Shown piece by piece: positions 1-9,700 of a stretch of DNA of 15,124 bases. The notes under the pieces were generated by a model. It searched no databases, was not told the DNA's origin, and saw only the letters and a program-made list of their open reading frames with translations. A program made the translations under genes and the position numbers. The number at the start of each line of letters is the position of its first letter. Positions within the stretch are counted from its first letter, which is position 1. The stretch lies in the NCBI GenBank assembly GCA_001574975.1, contig KQ965732.1:1314131-1329254 (forward strand). Direction: 5' to 3'. The stretch is from Gonapodya prolifera JEL478 (Eukaryota > Monoblepharomycota > Monoblepharidomycetes > Monoblepharidales > Gonapodyaceae).

Positions 1-1224
1 TTCGCAAGTACGAGGAAGGGATATGGATCAAAAACGAAAACTTCAAAAGAAAAAGCATGTCTTTGACATCAATAATTCTGCTTATGCACTTGCAAAGTGA
101 TTAGACACTTTGCTTTGACTTTTGGTGTCGTTGCGCTTTCGACCAACCGCAGTGGTTCGGTGCTTGTTGTTATATCAGTGACGATTGGGAGTGTTACAAA
201 CGCGATTCCAGCGCAATGTGAGTGATCTGTGTGAATCCTCCTACTGGATTTACGGGACCTCGCTTTATCTTCAAGCAGCATATGAAGGTGATCCAGTTCC
301 TTCACTCAATACCAAATGGTTTTGCCATGGGCCTTGTCATCACCCAAAGTTTGGACTCGCTCGTAGCTTTTTTTCAGGTGATGTTCGACACCGTCGGGCT
401 TCGTGGTACGTCTTTTCTTTTTTGGCAGGCTGAGGGGATCACCGTGAGCTCGTGCCCGCGGACGTGTCCCGCTAGTAACAGTGCTGGATTGGAAGTTTAT
501 CTGTGGGACCCGAGCACAATGACTTATTAATGAACATGTTGGAAGTGTTCGCGAGTGCTCTGAAGAGTGAGCATTCGATCTTGTCATCCTTGTATGCATC
601 TTGCTGAACGCAAATCATTCCCCGGTTTGGTGCTTCGTCCCTCCAGGAAACAAGGCCTTCGCAAGCACAAAGGTCAGTGTGAGCATGGGCACGCGTCCTT
701 CAGAGGATATGCCAGGCTCAGCGGCTGCCGAGGGGCTCGAGGCGCTCACCGGCGGCAATGGCAGGGTTCGGTTGACGTTGGAGCATCCGAAGACTCAAAA
801 TATCTCGGTTGGCATGGTTGTTCTGTCTGAAGTATTTATTTCACATCTAAAGGAGGGGATTACAAGGACAAATAGAAACGTGAAACGGTTTGGCCGTTAT
901 CGGTCGACCAAAGCAACCAGAGTCACTTCGAGGAAGAGCGTGAGCAGGGCCAAAACGTACAGAGACGGCCAAAAAGGAGAGAAAAAAGACGTGGGAGGCG
1001 GAAAGAGTGAGTCGATCACGCGGGATGGGGCTGGGAGGAGAGGTGGGAGAGGAAGAGGAGGAGGATGGGGTCTTCAAGAGGAGGCAGAGCAGGAGGCGGT
1101 AGAGGAATGAGAGAAGGGGAGAGGGGAGGAGCGATGGAGCGGGGAGACTCCGTGGGCGGGACGGGTGACCGTTCCTTCATTCCATAGAGAATACACTAAC
1201 ACAGCATACGTAGCCGCACACGCG
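1..1224. other. Region without a supportable gene, upstream of the transcription factor
   Basis: No reading frame here shows a recognisable domain or a splice-connected continuation. The longest frames (for example 222-530 and 601-1110 on the plus strand, 306-599 on the minus strand) are about 100-170 codons, mostly begin at non-ATG codons and have no family features. The right part is probably the promoter and 5' leader of the gene starting at 1225. A partial neighbour at the far left edge cannot be excluded. Confidence 0.5.
956..1150 (+). repeat. Purine-rich (GA) low-complexity tract upstream of the transcription factor gene
   Basis: The plus strand is strongly enriched in A and G here, densest at about 1021-1150, with runs of GGAGAGG, GAGGAGGAGG and GAGAGGGGAGGAG type. 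It ends about 75 bp before the start codon at 1225. Purine/pyrimidine tracts of this kind often occur in fungal promoters and can be nucleosome-poor or triplex-prone; that role is inference. It is not a perfect tandem repeat. Confidence 0.6.
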
Positions 1225-4200
1225 ATGTCGCACGCCCTGGAAGCTCATATGGCTCACAATTCTCTCAAAAGGAAGAGAGATGCTTTCCCTACGCACCTCG
1301 CACCTCCCCTCGCTCAACCTGCACCACATGGACCCTCGAATCCATCCCATGCTCGTGGTGGTGCAATCATCCCAACGGCAAATGGTGTTCGGCATAAAGG
1401 AAGCAGGGCCTGTGATGCGTGCTCAAAGTATGCATACTGCTTTGTCCCCTCGTTCCTCGGGTGGTCACAGACGCACTCTACACCCTACAGATCCAAGCGA
1501 AAGTGCGACGAGAACCAGCCTTGTCGGCAGTGTGACGCGAGAGCGATTCAATGCACTTATGGTGAGTAATGTCGCGTGGACCTTTCACCAACGTTATCAA
1601 TCCATACTACCCTCATGTACTTCACTTCCCCCGAAAAACCACCAGACCGTGCCACCCGCCGTGGTGGCGCTCGCCGTGGCTGGGCACAAGACCTTCGTGA
1701 AAAGGTCAAACGTCTGGAAGCTGTCCTGGCTACCTCTGCCGATCCTGACGACGTGCTCGAAAGTGACTTGACCCACCTCCCTGGGGACAGCATGGCAGGG
1801 GAGTCTTCAGTCCCTTTAGGGGCGATGTCTGACCTAGGCCATATGGGGTCTGTGGGTGGTTTGGCGGGTAGGGGCACAGGTGATGTGATGGCGTCGTTCG
1901 GACAAACGGGACAGCTTCGGCATCTCGACTCGGTTTCATCGTTGGCGCCGGGCCTACCGCTTGGCTCACTCAACACCCTGTCGCAAATCGCGCCTGGTGC
2001 CTCGCTTAGCCAACTCAGCACGCTTGCACCCTCCTTCGCCATTCCCCCCCAACTTTCCCTATCAGACATGGACGCCCTGGGCCCTCCAGGACCCTTTCTT
2101 ACCGCCCCGTATGCTACGGCCGCGAGCAGGCCCCCACCAATCCGACCACGCAACGGCATGCAGCCCGGGTTCACCATTCCTGTGCCCGCACCGGTATACC
2201 CAACATTTCCTTCCGGACCCCCCACCCACGCTCCCGCGCCGCACACATCAGCACCAGGCCCACCCTCACCAGCTCGCTCGCCTGGGGCGTTTTCCGTGTC
2301 CGAATTCTTCGACTGGCCCGACTCCACATCCCAACCCGACGCTGCTGGCGCCGACTCCGATGTACCAGCATCTTCGTCATCACTCACACCCCTTCTTCGC
2401 ACGCGGTCACCCTCGCCGCTTTCAACACCTTTCGGAGGATTTACCCCGTTCGGGTCTCCCCCTTTTTACAATCACGCTGGCTCAACACCAATCTCACGTC
2501 CTGTCGACCCCCTTGGCGGGCCCCCCGTGCCGGACGTTGCTCTGCTAAATCAGCTGACGGGCCTGCATTTTGAGATGTTTCATGTTAACGCGCCGTTTCT
2601 GTACGTTATGGCGTTTCTCTTTGTTTCTTCCTTTCCAAACCCCACATCCACACACCCCTTCCGCAAGCCATCGCCCCTCCTTCCTTACCAACCCGTCCAA
2701 AGACCCTTTACTTCTGCATTCCCTATGGGCGGCTAATATGCGCTTGTACGCCGCAAAGTACCTCGCCGATCCGCGCAGCGTCGTCGACGCCGCCGAAGGG
2801 ATTTTCGAGCGGGCGATGAAGATGGTTGTGGGTCGGGTTCGTGTCCGTCGGATCGGCGCTGCTCGTTGGCGTGTGCTCTTACCCACGCATTCCACAGCTC
2901 CACCTTCCTGCAACACTGTCAACGCTCACAGCCATTCTCTTCCTCGTAGCCGTCGCGAGGCATATGGGCCCCGCGCACCTCGCCCAGCGGCTCGTTGGGC
3001 TTGCGCTTGTCATGGGACGTGAGCTCGGACTGGGAAAGGATGGCACTGGCACAGGGGCAGGAGGTGAGGTGGGAAGAGAGATGAGAAGGAGGCGTGAGTA
3101 TGGTGGTTGGTGGTGAGGAGCGAGGTTTGTTTCTAATGGGGACCGCCGACATTCCAAACCAATCCCACCGACTTTAGTGCTATGGCACCTGTTCATGATG
3201 GAACGTTCGTACCTCCCACTGGCCCCTACGTTGCTCACAGATGCCGAGGCCAAACGTCAGTATCTCCCCATGGCTGATGAGGTCTTCTACAACCTGGACC
3301 CCGAGGATGACGAGGCCAATCCCGGGGTCCCCTCTACCTCCGCAGCAGGTGCTCCGACGCGGTACGGAGAGGTCGGGTTCGCCGACCTGTCTGCGGTGGG
3401 ACGTTCCGTGGCGGGAGGGGCAAGCCGACGTCGTCTCGCAATCGACCAACGTCCTGCTGCGGAGATTTTCGAGGCGACGAGTTTGGTGCTGAATGGACGC
3501 ATGGGAGGACGGCATGTGGAGAAGCGGATGATGCAGAGGTTGGTCGAGCGCTGGTGGGAGCAGGGGAGGTGAGTTGGTGGATTGGAGAACATGGGTTGGC
3601 CGAAGCTGGTTACTAAACTTCCATGGTTGTGACAAATGGTAACCTTCCACCGCAATTCATTTGACACACACAGCGGCTTCACAATAGCTCCGCTCATCCT
3701 GGTCAACTTCCGTGGCCACATCGCCAAGATCCGCAGGTACGCTGAAGAGTTCGACATGGAAATGTGGACGAGGGTTAGCACCGTTGCGTCAGACGGTGAC
3801 GTCGAGGTGGCACCTGGAGAGAGGTCCGGCAACACAACGGCGACTGCGCCCCCAACAACAGAGATTGCGCAACGTGTGGCCAACTTCAATGCCGCACTGC
3901 GCGAGTATGCAGACTCGTTGCCCCTGCCGCTCAAAATGGTCAATGCCGCATCAGACGTGAAAGAGATCACCAAGATCCTCCGCATGCTCCTCGGCACGGG
4001 GGGAGGCACGTCCCCCGTCAGCCCGGATACGCCACCGATGTTTCTTGATCCGGTGCAAGACCTCACAAGTGCGGCTTGTGACCCCGGAGCGGGGGCGAAT
4101 GGAGGTGCGAAAGACCAAGGAACGCCGAAACCAGTAAGGCGGAGCAGCGTGCGTGGGTTCGGAAGCGGGGTAGTGGACAAGGCCACCCTGGCACTGCTGG

Positions 4201-5016
4201 AATTCCATTCGTTGCGACTCCTCCTTAATTTGCCGAGGAGTGTCAGCGCCATGTTCGAAGATAAGGCATGGCAGGGGTCAGAGAATTTTTCCGTCGTGAG
4301 TTGTCCCGGATGACTTGTCGCGAAGCAGTTCGCGGTGGCACTGACCGAGATAATCCACCACAGTGCGAAGAGGCCGTGAAGCAAATGTCCCTGATTGTTG
4401 AGGCACTCGCGAGACTGGATGAGTGGCAGCCTACGATGGCGTACATTTTCGAGTGAGTTCATGAGAGATATGGTGTGGCGTGAGAGATCCAACCCGCCCT
4501 CTTACCTTCACTTCATTTATCAGGGAGCAGACCGCGTTTGACGAGTCTATCGATGTTTCCGTAGAGTCGAATGATCTGGGGATGGCAACAACGGAACCTT
4601 CGTCGAGGAACACGAGCCCGCACAGTGACCAAGGCTTTTCGTCGAACGCGAGCATGCCCACGGTGCACTGGGCGAGCGGAGTGTTACCATCTCTGGTGGA
4701 TATCTCCGTAACCCAGAACACCCGGCACGAGGGAGATGGGACGTCGATCGGATCTGCCGGGCATGGCGCCATGTCTCGAATAAAGAGCGAAGGTGGAGAA
4801 AGGTCTTTTAGTGCCTCCTCGGGTGCGCGAGACGGGGTGGGCAGGCCATCGCTGTGGGGAACCTTCGGCCTTTCTCCAGCGATGCCAAATCCGGCGAAGC
4901 AGAAGGTGAACGGCATGATCGCGTCGATGAAGAAGACTAAGCGGAGGTTTATGGAGGCGGTGGCGAGTAAGAGCGATGTCGGGAAGTTGTGGAGCATCAA
5001 GTTCTGGGTTCTCTAA
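1225..5016 (+). CDS. Zn2Cys6 binuclear-cluster transcription factor with fungal middle homology region
   Basis: Modelled exons: 1225-1427, 1491-1561, 1646-2600, 2668-2827, 2898-3093, 3178-3568, 3674-4295, 4364-4452, 4524-5016 (3180 nt, 1059 aa). It is a nuclear DNA-binding regulator by family. The Zn cluster uses Cys63, 66, 73, 79, 82 and 89 with spacing C-X2-C-X6-C-X5-C-X2-C-X6-C, restored only when intron 1428-1490 is removed. A basic linker and a short heptad stretch (about 107-120, REKVKRLEAVLA) follow. A long Pro/Ser/Leu-rich linker (about 130-395) precedes the middle homology region, recognisable from HRPSFL near 411-416 and RRRLLWHLFMMERS. A Ser-rich tail of about 160 residues ends in a basic patch (KKTKRR). 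The donor of intron 4 is uncertain (2828 GTGGGT chosen; 2837 GTTCGT also keeps frame). Target genes cannot be inferred. Confidence 0.92.
1428..1490 (+). other. Frame-neutral, stop-free intron inside the Zn2Cys6 motif
   Basis: This 63-nt GTATGC...CTACAG intron interrupts the cluster between Cys66 and Cys73. Its length is a multiple of three and it has no in-frame stop, so retention would insert 21 residues (including one extra Cys) without truncating the protein. Splicing gives the exact six-residue spacing C-SKSKRK-C, which supports it as a true intron. Confidence 0.85.
1936..2025 (+). repeat. Imperfect 45-bp (15-residue) tandem repeat inside the transcription factor linker
   Basis: Residues 191-205 (LAPGLPLGSLNTLSQ) and 206-220 (IAPGASLSQLSTLAP) align without gaps as two copies of the pattern L/I-A-P-G-x-x-L-x-x-L-x-T-L. 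The unit is Leu-rich and lies in the otherwise disordered Pro/Ser-rich linker between the DNA-binding domain and the middle homology region. It may be an interaction or activation segment; that is inference. Confidence 0.6.
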
Positions 5017-5224
5017 GGGGCATAACATACATTCTCCGTTCTCAGTGACGTTTTTGAAATGTGATAGATGTATTTTGTTTGTTTGCATACTTAACAGCTG
5101 CTTGTCATAATAGATCTGATTTTGATTTTCTGACTGTTGCTGAAACGTACTGACAGTGTCAGTGAGAACGTGGCAACGAAATGGGGGAACCACCTTGTCA
5201 GAACCAATCCCACCCACCATCTTG
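5017..5224 (+). other. Short intergenic spacer (3' end of transcription factor gene, promoter of next gene)
   Basis: A stretch of 208 bp between the stop at 5016 and the ATG at 5225. It contains a T-rich segment (about 5045-5085) and AT-rich sequence around 5105-5135 that may serve as the 3' processing region, but no canonical AATAAA is visible. The same short stretch must also hold the promoter of the coiled-coil gene. Confidence 0.4.
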
Positions 5225-5913
5225 ATGAACCGGCGGAGATATACGGAGGATGACGATGATATAGGAATCGTGGACGTGCAGACCGGAGTTTTTCCTGGAT
5301 GGAGCCCGCGTCGTCAAGTTCCGATGAATACTTATGAACCACCGCCATCCCGGCGCCCACCTCCCCTTCCGCCATATGCCGTGAGCTCGACGATACCTCC
5401 GGAGGTTCGGGCGATCTTGGATGCAATCCACACCGACCTGGCATTAATCGTGAGGGATCGGTTGCCCGCAATTCTGGCAATGAACCGTCTGGAACTTTCG
5501 TCACGAGGGGATGTCCTTCCCTCTGCGACGAATAGACCATATTTGGCAATCGTTGATGCTTTGGAGCGGCTGCAGCTGCGATTGGATGCCGTGGAGGGAG
5601 CTGGAGAGATTCGAGATCGTCGACGGACTTTAATTAGGGAGGTGAACCGCGTTCTAGCGTCACTAGACACCATGAAGGCGCGGTTCGCCAAATTGGAATT
5701 GGACAGGGTTGTGGAGGTGAGTTTTAGGTGGGCAGTTCAGTTTGCTCCCAGGGACGAGGTCGTGACTCTTTCGTTTTCGACATATAGGAACTGGGGCCGG
5801 TTGCCGCTCTGAAAATGCTGGATGAGCACCCGAGACTGGCTTTGAGACTAGACGAGCTCGAAGCACGTTTGAAAGGGAGCGAAGAACTGGTTAACAATAT
5901 CCTGAGTAGATAG
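5225..5913 (+). CDS. Small coiled-coil protein of unknown function
   Basis: Two exons, 5225-5716 and 5788-5913, joined by a 71-nt GTGAGT...ATATAG intron, give 205 aa. I do not recognise the family. The N-terminus is basic then acidic (MNRRRYTEDDDD), followed by a proline-rich stretch (about 38-52, EPPPSRRPPPLPP). From about residue 58 to the end it looks almost wholly alpha-helical, with amphipathic Leu/Ile heptads and many Arg/Glu (for example LERLQLRLDAVEG and LRLDELEARLKG), so a coiled-coil scaffold or adaptor is plausible. There is no signal peptide, transmembrane segment or enzymatic motif. The intron supports a real gene because the second exon continues the same helical character (RVVE|ELGPVAALKML). 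The start is the first in-frame ATG; the only upstream in-frame extension begins at GTG. Confidence 0.72.
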
Positions 5914-6108
5914 AAAACGAAGAAGAGTTAGGGTATTAGTTTTGATTTTGGTTCGGGTGGGGCAGAGAGGGAGGGGGCCAAGAAAAATGCCAAGGTATTA
6001 CCACTGCCTCGTCGCTCCGACTTAGCATGCGAAAGAAGCGGAATGGATCTTCCTGTCAAACGAGATCTAGTCAACCGAGAATCGGTCACGAGCAAGTCTT
6101 GTACGGTC

Positions 6109-6122
6109 CCATCGACCGATGG
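6109..6122. repeat. Short inverted repeat in the Stealth upstream region
   Basis: The sequence CCATCG-AC-CGATGG forms perfect 6-bp arms around a 2-bp centre. Flanking AGCAA (6091-6095) and TTGCT (6126-6130) extend the symmetry loosely. It could be a dimeric factor site, but arms this short also occur by chance. Confidence 0.3.
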
Positions 6123-6502
6123 TGTTGCTTGGACCATTGACCGGCGGAGGCGACCCCGGCACAATTCAGTCCCGGCTCCACCATCCTCACCTGTGACCAC
6201 CATTTCTAATAAGCTTTGTGCAATAACACGATGCAGTTTTATTTGCGATGCATGATGGCGTGTGTTGTAACCCCGAAACGCCCTAGATTTGTACAGGGAA
6301 GGTTCTCTCGGGAGCAAAAATGCGGGGTGGCTTTGGTCATTGCAATGCTTGACTGTTGATTTTGCCCACTTTATTTGACGCGCGGTCATCGGAATGCATT
6401 TATTGTGTACGCAGAGTCGCGCTTTTGGTCTCGATCGTCGATTTTCGAGTGAAGTAAATAAGATTGGCGTTGTGAACAGTCTCGGCGCCAAGGCCCAGAC
6501 GG

Positions 6503-6512
6503 CGGAACTCCG
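6503..6512 (+). promoter_or_regulatory. Candidate Zn2Cys6-type site CGG-N4-CCG upstream of the Stealth gene
   Basis: CGGAACTCCG is an inverted pair of CGG half-sites with a 4-bp spacer, about 260 bp before the ATG at 6775. Zn2Cys6 dimers commonly bind paired CGG triplets. In GC-rich DNA such a pair is not rare, and nothing ties it to the factor encoded at 1225-5016, so the assignment is weak. Confidence 0.25.
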
Positions 6513-6774
6513 GCCAACAAAACGGAATCCACCTTGGTCCTATCCACCAGACAACGAGGACACTGCTACCTCGCGATAAAGATTTTTGACCACCCACAAT
6601 CCATCAGTGTGTCATTGAGGGTGCGTGTGTCCCACCCAAGGCCGCTGCAACAGTCGGTTCAACAAGGTTCTCCCCCTCCCTGTTCTTTGTATCGAGAGAC
6701 AGACGTGAAACCATACTTCATTCTCTTTCTGCTTAGAACGTCGCCTTGCACATCGTCGATCACGTCTCCTCTTG

Positions 6775-9700
6775 ATGTTTACGTTTCCGTCTCAACGTCA
6801 CGGAGAGCGGCTTCGTGAATCACATGATGAATCCTATCTTCGATTAAATCACTCACTTGCAGAGGCGGATACGGACTCTGACGTGCCATGCATGGACTTC
6901 CTTGGATGCTGCGACACATATGATAATCGCAAACTACGGACAAGTTCGGAATGGGATCCGGAGGACTCCGAGTATCCAAGAACTTTGGAAGCTCCGTCAC
7001 ATAGCTTTGGGGGCTTTAGTGTGGACCAAAAATATCGCGAAGCGTTTGGTGACCCGGACAATGCTAACCTAAAATTTCCTCGGGCGGACGGGCTGGCGCA
7101 CGCGGATTTGAAATTCAGAGGCTTTGTGCGGTCATCGCGTCTCAGGAACATGTTGTTGGGTCTCGTTGTGGTGTCGGCGCTGCTCACAATGGCTGTGCTG
7201 GCAATTGTCAATCGTGCAGCTCAGACGATGGGATCGCATCCCGTTCAAGCAGCAATCAAGCAGACCTACCCTTTGGTGTGCAATGGATTGTGCATACCGG
7301 TCTTTGGATTCGGCGCGAGCTCGACAGATCTCGCAACCAACTCGCCCCGTCTCAGTCTTACCCGACTAATTCAACCACTGGATGAGGATCTTGGAAGGGA
7401 ATCACAAACCCTGGAGAGCGCGCTTACTGCTCTGCAGAATTTGAAAGAAGATCCGTCCCTGGAAAATTTTCCTGTCGATGTTCTTTTCACATGGGTGAGA
7501 AGTTCTTTTCGTGCTTTTCATGCTTTCGTTTCACTCAATAACGTTCCCTTCCTCTTGCAGGTAAACGGCTCCGATGCTGTCCATCGAAGTCTTCGAAAGT
7601 ACTACTTTGAAAAACTCTCCCCAGAAGAGCGTTTATTCAAAGACTTCAACGGTGTCGATACGAGGTACAGGCAGGGACCACGCCTAACGTCCCACAACAA
7701 GCAGTTTGACGAATTGGCGGGTACACTTCGATCTGCGATACGATCCGTTCTACAGTACCTTGCTCGAGTCCCTGGAGACTACATGGGTGATGCCGAGGTG
7801 CCATTCCGAGTTCCTGTGGAAAAGGTTGTTCTCTTGACGGCGAACAATCTTGAGGACAAAAGCAGATGGCCCCTCATGAGGGAAAGGCCATACGCTCAAA
7901 TACCCAACTTCGTCGACCCTGGCTCCCCCTTCTTCCGTGCCTCGAATGACAGTCGAACTTCTTCGGATTTCGCGAACATCGACAACACGATGCCCATCCT
8001 CAAGGTCCTCCACCATTCGCAAGTCTTCCGAAACCCAGCTATTCTCCCCGTGTTTTCGTCACTTGCTATCGAAACACAATTCGTGAACTTCTCATCGGAG
8101 CAGATCGGAAGACGATTTGTCTACTTGAATGATGATAGTGAGTTTTCTCTGGGTTTTTGATTCTCCGTTCATATTATAATGAGTGTGATGCTTTTCCCGT
8201 CGGAAAGTGATGTTCGGGCAGCCGCACGACACATCAGATTTCTTCGCTCCAGATGGCTCTCCAGTCCTCAGCCTTCAGGATACTTTGACCGTCACTCCAT
8301 GGGGCGATCTTACACCTTCACAGCAACAGCAGTTGAACCGCGAAAATGGGGAGTGGTTGGCGTTGTACTACTCTAGCGAGCGTAAGTAAACAAAAAAATT
8401 AGGAATTGTTGAGCCGCTTTCTCACTCTTCCTATAGTTCTCACACAGCGATTTGGGCGTCGGCCACGTGCATATGTCACTCATACGTGGCATGCGTTTGA
8501 TCGCACAATCTTGAACGACATGGCCGACGAAACAAAAGAACCTTGGCTGGCAGCAAAGCTTGCAAAGGCAGGAGTAAGTGTGATGAAATGTGTTGCTGTT
8601 GCTGACCTCATTATGACGACACTTCCTCGCCACATCAGGCCCGAAGATTCCGTAATATGGGACCCCTGCGTGGGCAAGAACACGACGTGCATATGGTAAG
8701 TCATGATTCAAACATACTGGCCACCGGATATCTTTCTGATAATCTCATTTTCAGGCATTCTTGTTCAGTCATTTTGTGGTAGAGAAACACAGGGAGCTGG
8801 CTCTCCTTTTCCTCAGCCACCTCTTGGACAGCAATGGCGACGGAAAATGGTCTCAGCAAGAGCGCGGGCGCTTGATACCTTGGTTGCAGGAGCAGATGCC
8901 GGCAACCAACATCACGGATCGCTCAGTGTCAGCCCCTTACAACCAAGTCTACTATCCTTTCGAATCCACTACCTCAAAATCTCAACTCACTGGATACCAG
9001 TGGCACTCTGATAACGGCATCCTCAACCGTGATATTGAGTACGGAATGACCACCCAAAACGTCATTGAGAGCTTGAATGGGGTCTCCCGACCCAACACGG
9101 AACCAGCAACATCGCGGATATGCATGTTTTCCGTCGAGTATTGTCTTCCGGATGGGTGGCTCCTGGACGACCGGGGAATCAGCCTTGAGGAGTCCAGAAA
9201 GTTCATCTTGGATCGGCCACATTGCGGAGACTGCATGTTGAAGCTACTAGCCATTGCAGCAAAGAACAAGTCTCAGCGCGGTCTAGCTGGCTGGTTTGGG
9301 GAGATTGTTGATCGAGAAGTTTCCGAAGTCAGAGCCAGGGTAGCCGAACAGGAGTCTGAAGTTGATCGGAAGACTTTTCTGAAAGTTCAGCGCGCTGCGA
9401 GTCTTCAGGTGTTGCTGGCGGAAATGCGGCGATACCAGTACACGCTAAGTGGGCACTATCCCTGGAATTTTGTCACTGGTGGGTGTTAATTGATGACGCG
9501 GCGACAACAAGGCCATAATTAAATCGGACGTCTAATCTTCATTCATCTTGTCCAGTTGACGGTGTCTCGTCTGCTGTGTAAGTTGCTATATTTTCTTGTT
9601 ATGCTCTCACAAGGCGTTGTCGCTTATTTTCCATTTGTTCGACCTGTTCCAGGCGTGCAGTCGCCGATAGCATCAAGGGTTTACCGGCATTCATGTGTTT

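Larger units (their letters stand above)
5914..6774. other. Intergenic region of about 860 bp without a convincing gene
   Basis: No plus-strand frame here joins the neighbouring genes. A minus-strand open frame of 187 codons (5928-6491) has no recognisable domain, and I treat it as chance. The region contains a perfect 6-bp-arm inverted repeat CCATCG-AC-CGATGG (6109-6122) and a CGG-N4-CCG element (6503-6512). It most likely contains the 3' end of the coiled-coil gene and the promoter of the Stealth gene. Confidence 0.5.

Noticed and set aside
222-530. Plus-strand frame of 102 codons with a hydrophobic look
   Set aside because: It starts at GTG, shows no motif and has no plausible splice continuation; insufficient to call a gene or relic.
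601-1110. Plus-strand open frame of 169 codons
   Set aside because: It begins at a non-ATG codon and ends in a Gly/Arg/Glu-rich stretch that only reflects the purine tract. No family resemblance.
1557-2402. Minus-strand open frame of 281 codons
   Set aside because: It mirrors the Pro/Ser-rich linker of the transcription factor and yields a Gly/Ser/Arg-rich low-complexity product, as expected of a shadow frame.
4296-4330. Use of the AG at 4324-4325 as acceptor for the transcription factor intron 7
   Set aside because: It would make an intron of only about 30 nt and the wrong phase. The AG at 4362-4363 gives a 68-nt intron in frame leading into CEEAVKQMSLIVEAL.
3287-4492. Minus-strand open frame of about 400 codons
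   Set aside because: It is antisense to exons 6-8 of the transcription factor, whose spliced sense product has coherent domain content. The antisense product has no recognisable domain. Long antisense frames are common in GC-rich coding DNA.
5928-6491. Minus-strand open frame of 187 codons in the intergenic region
   Set aside because: No domain, signal peptide or splice-linked extension is visible, and its Arg/Ser/Leu-rich composition looks random. A lineage-specific gene cannot be fully excluded without transcript data.
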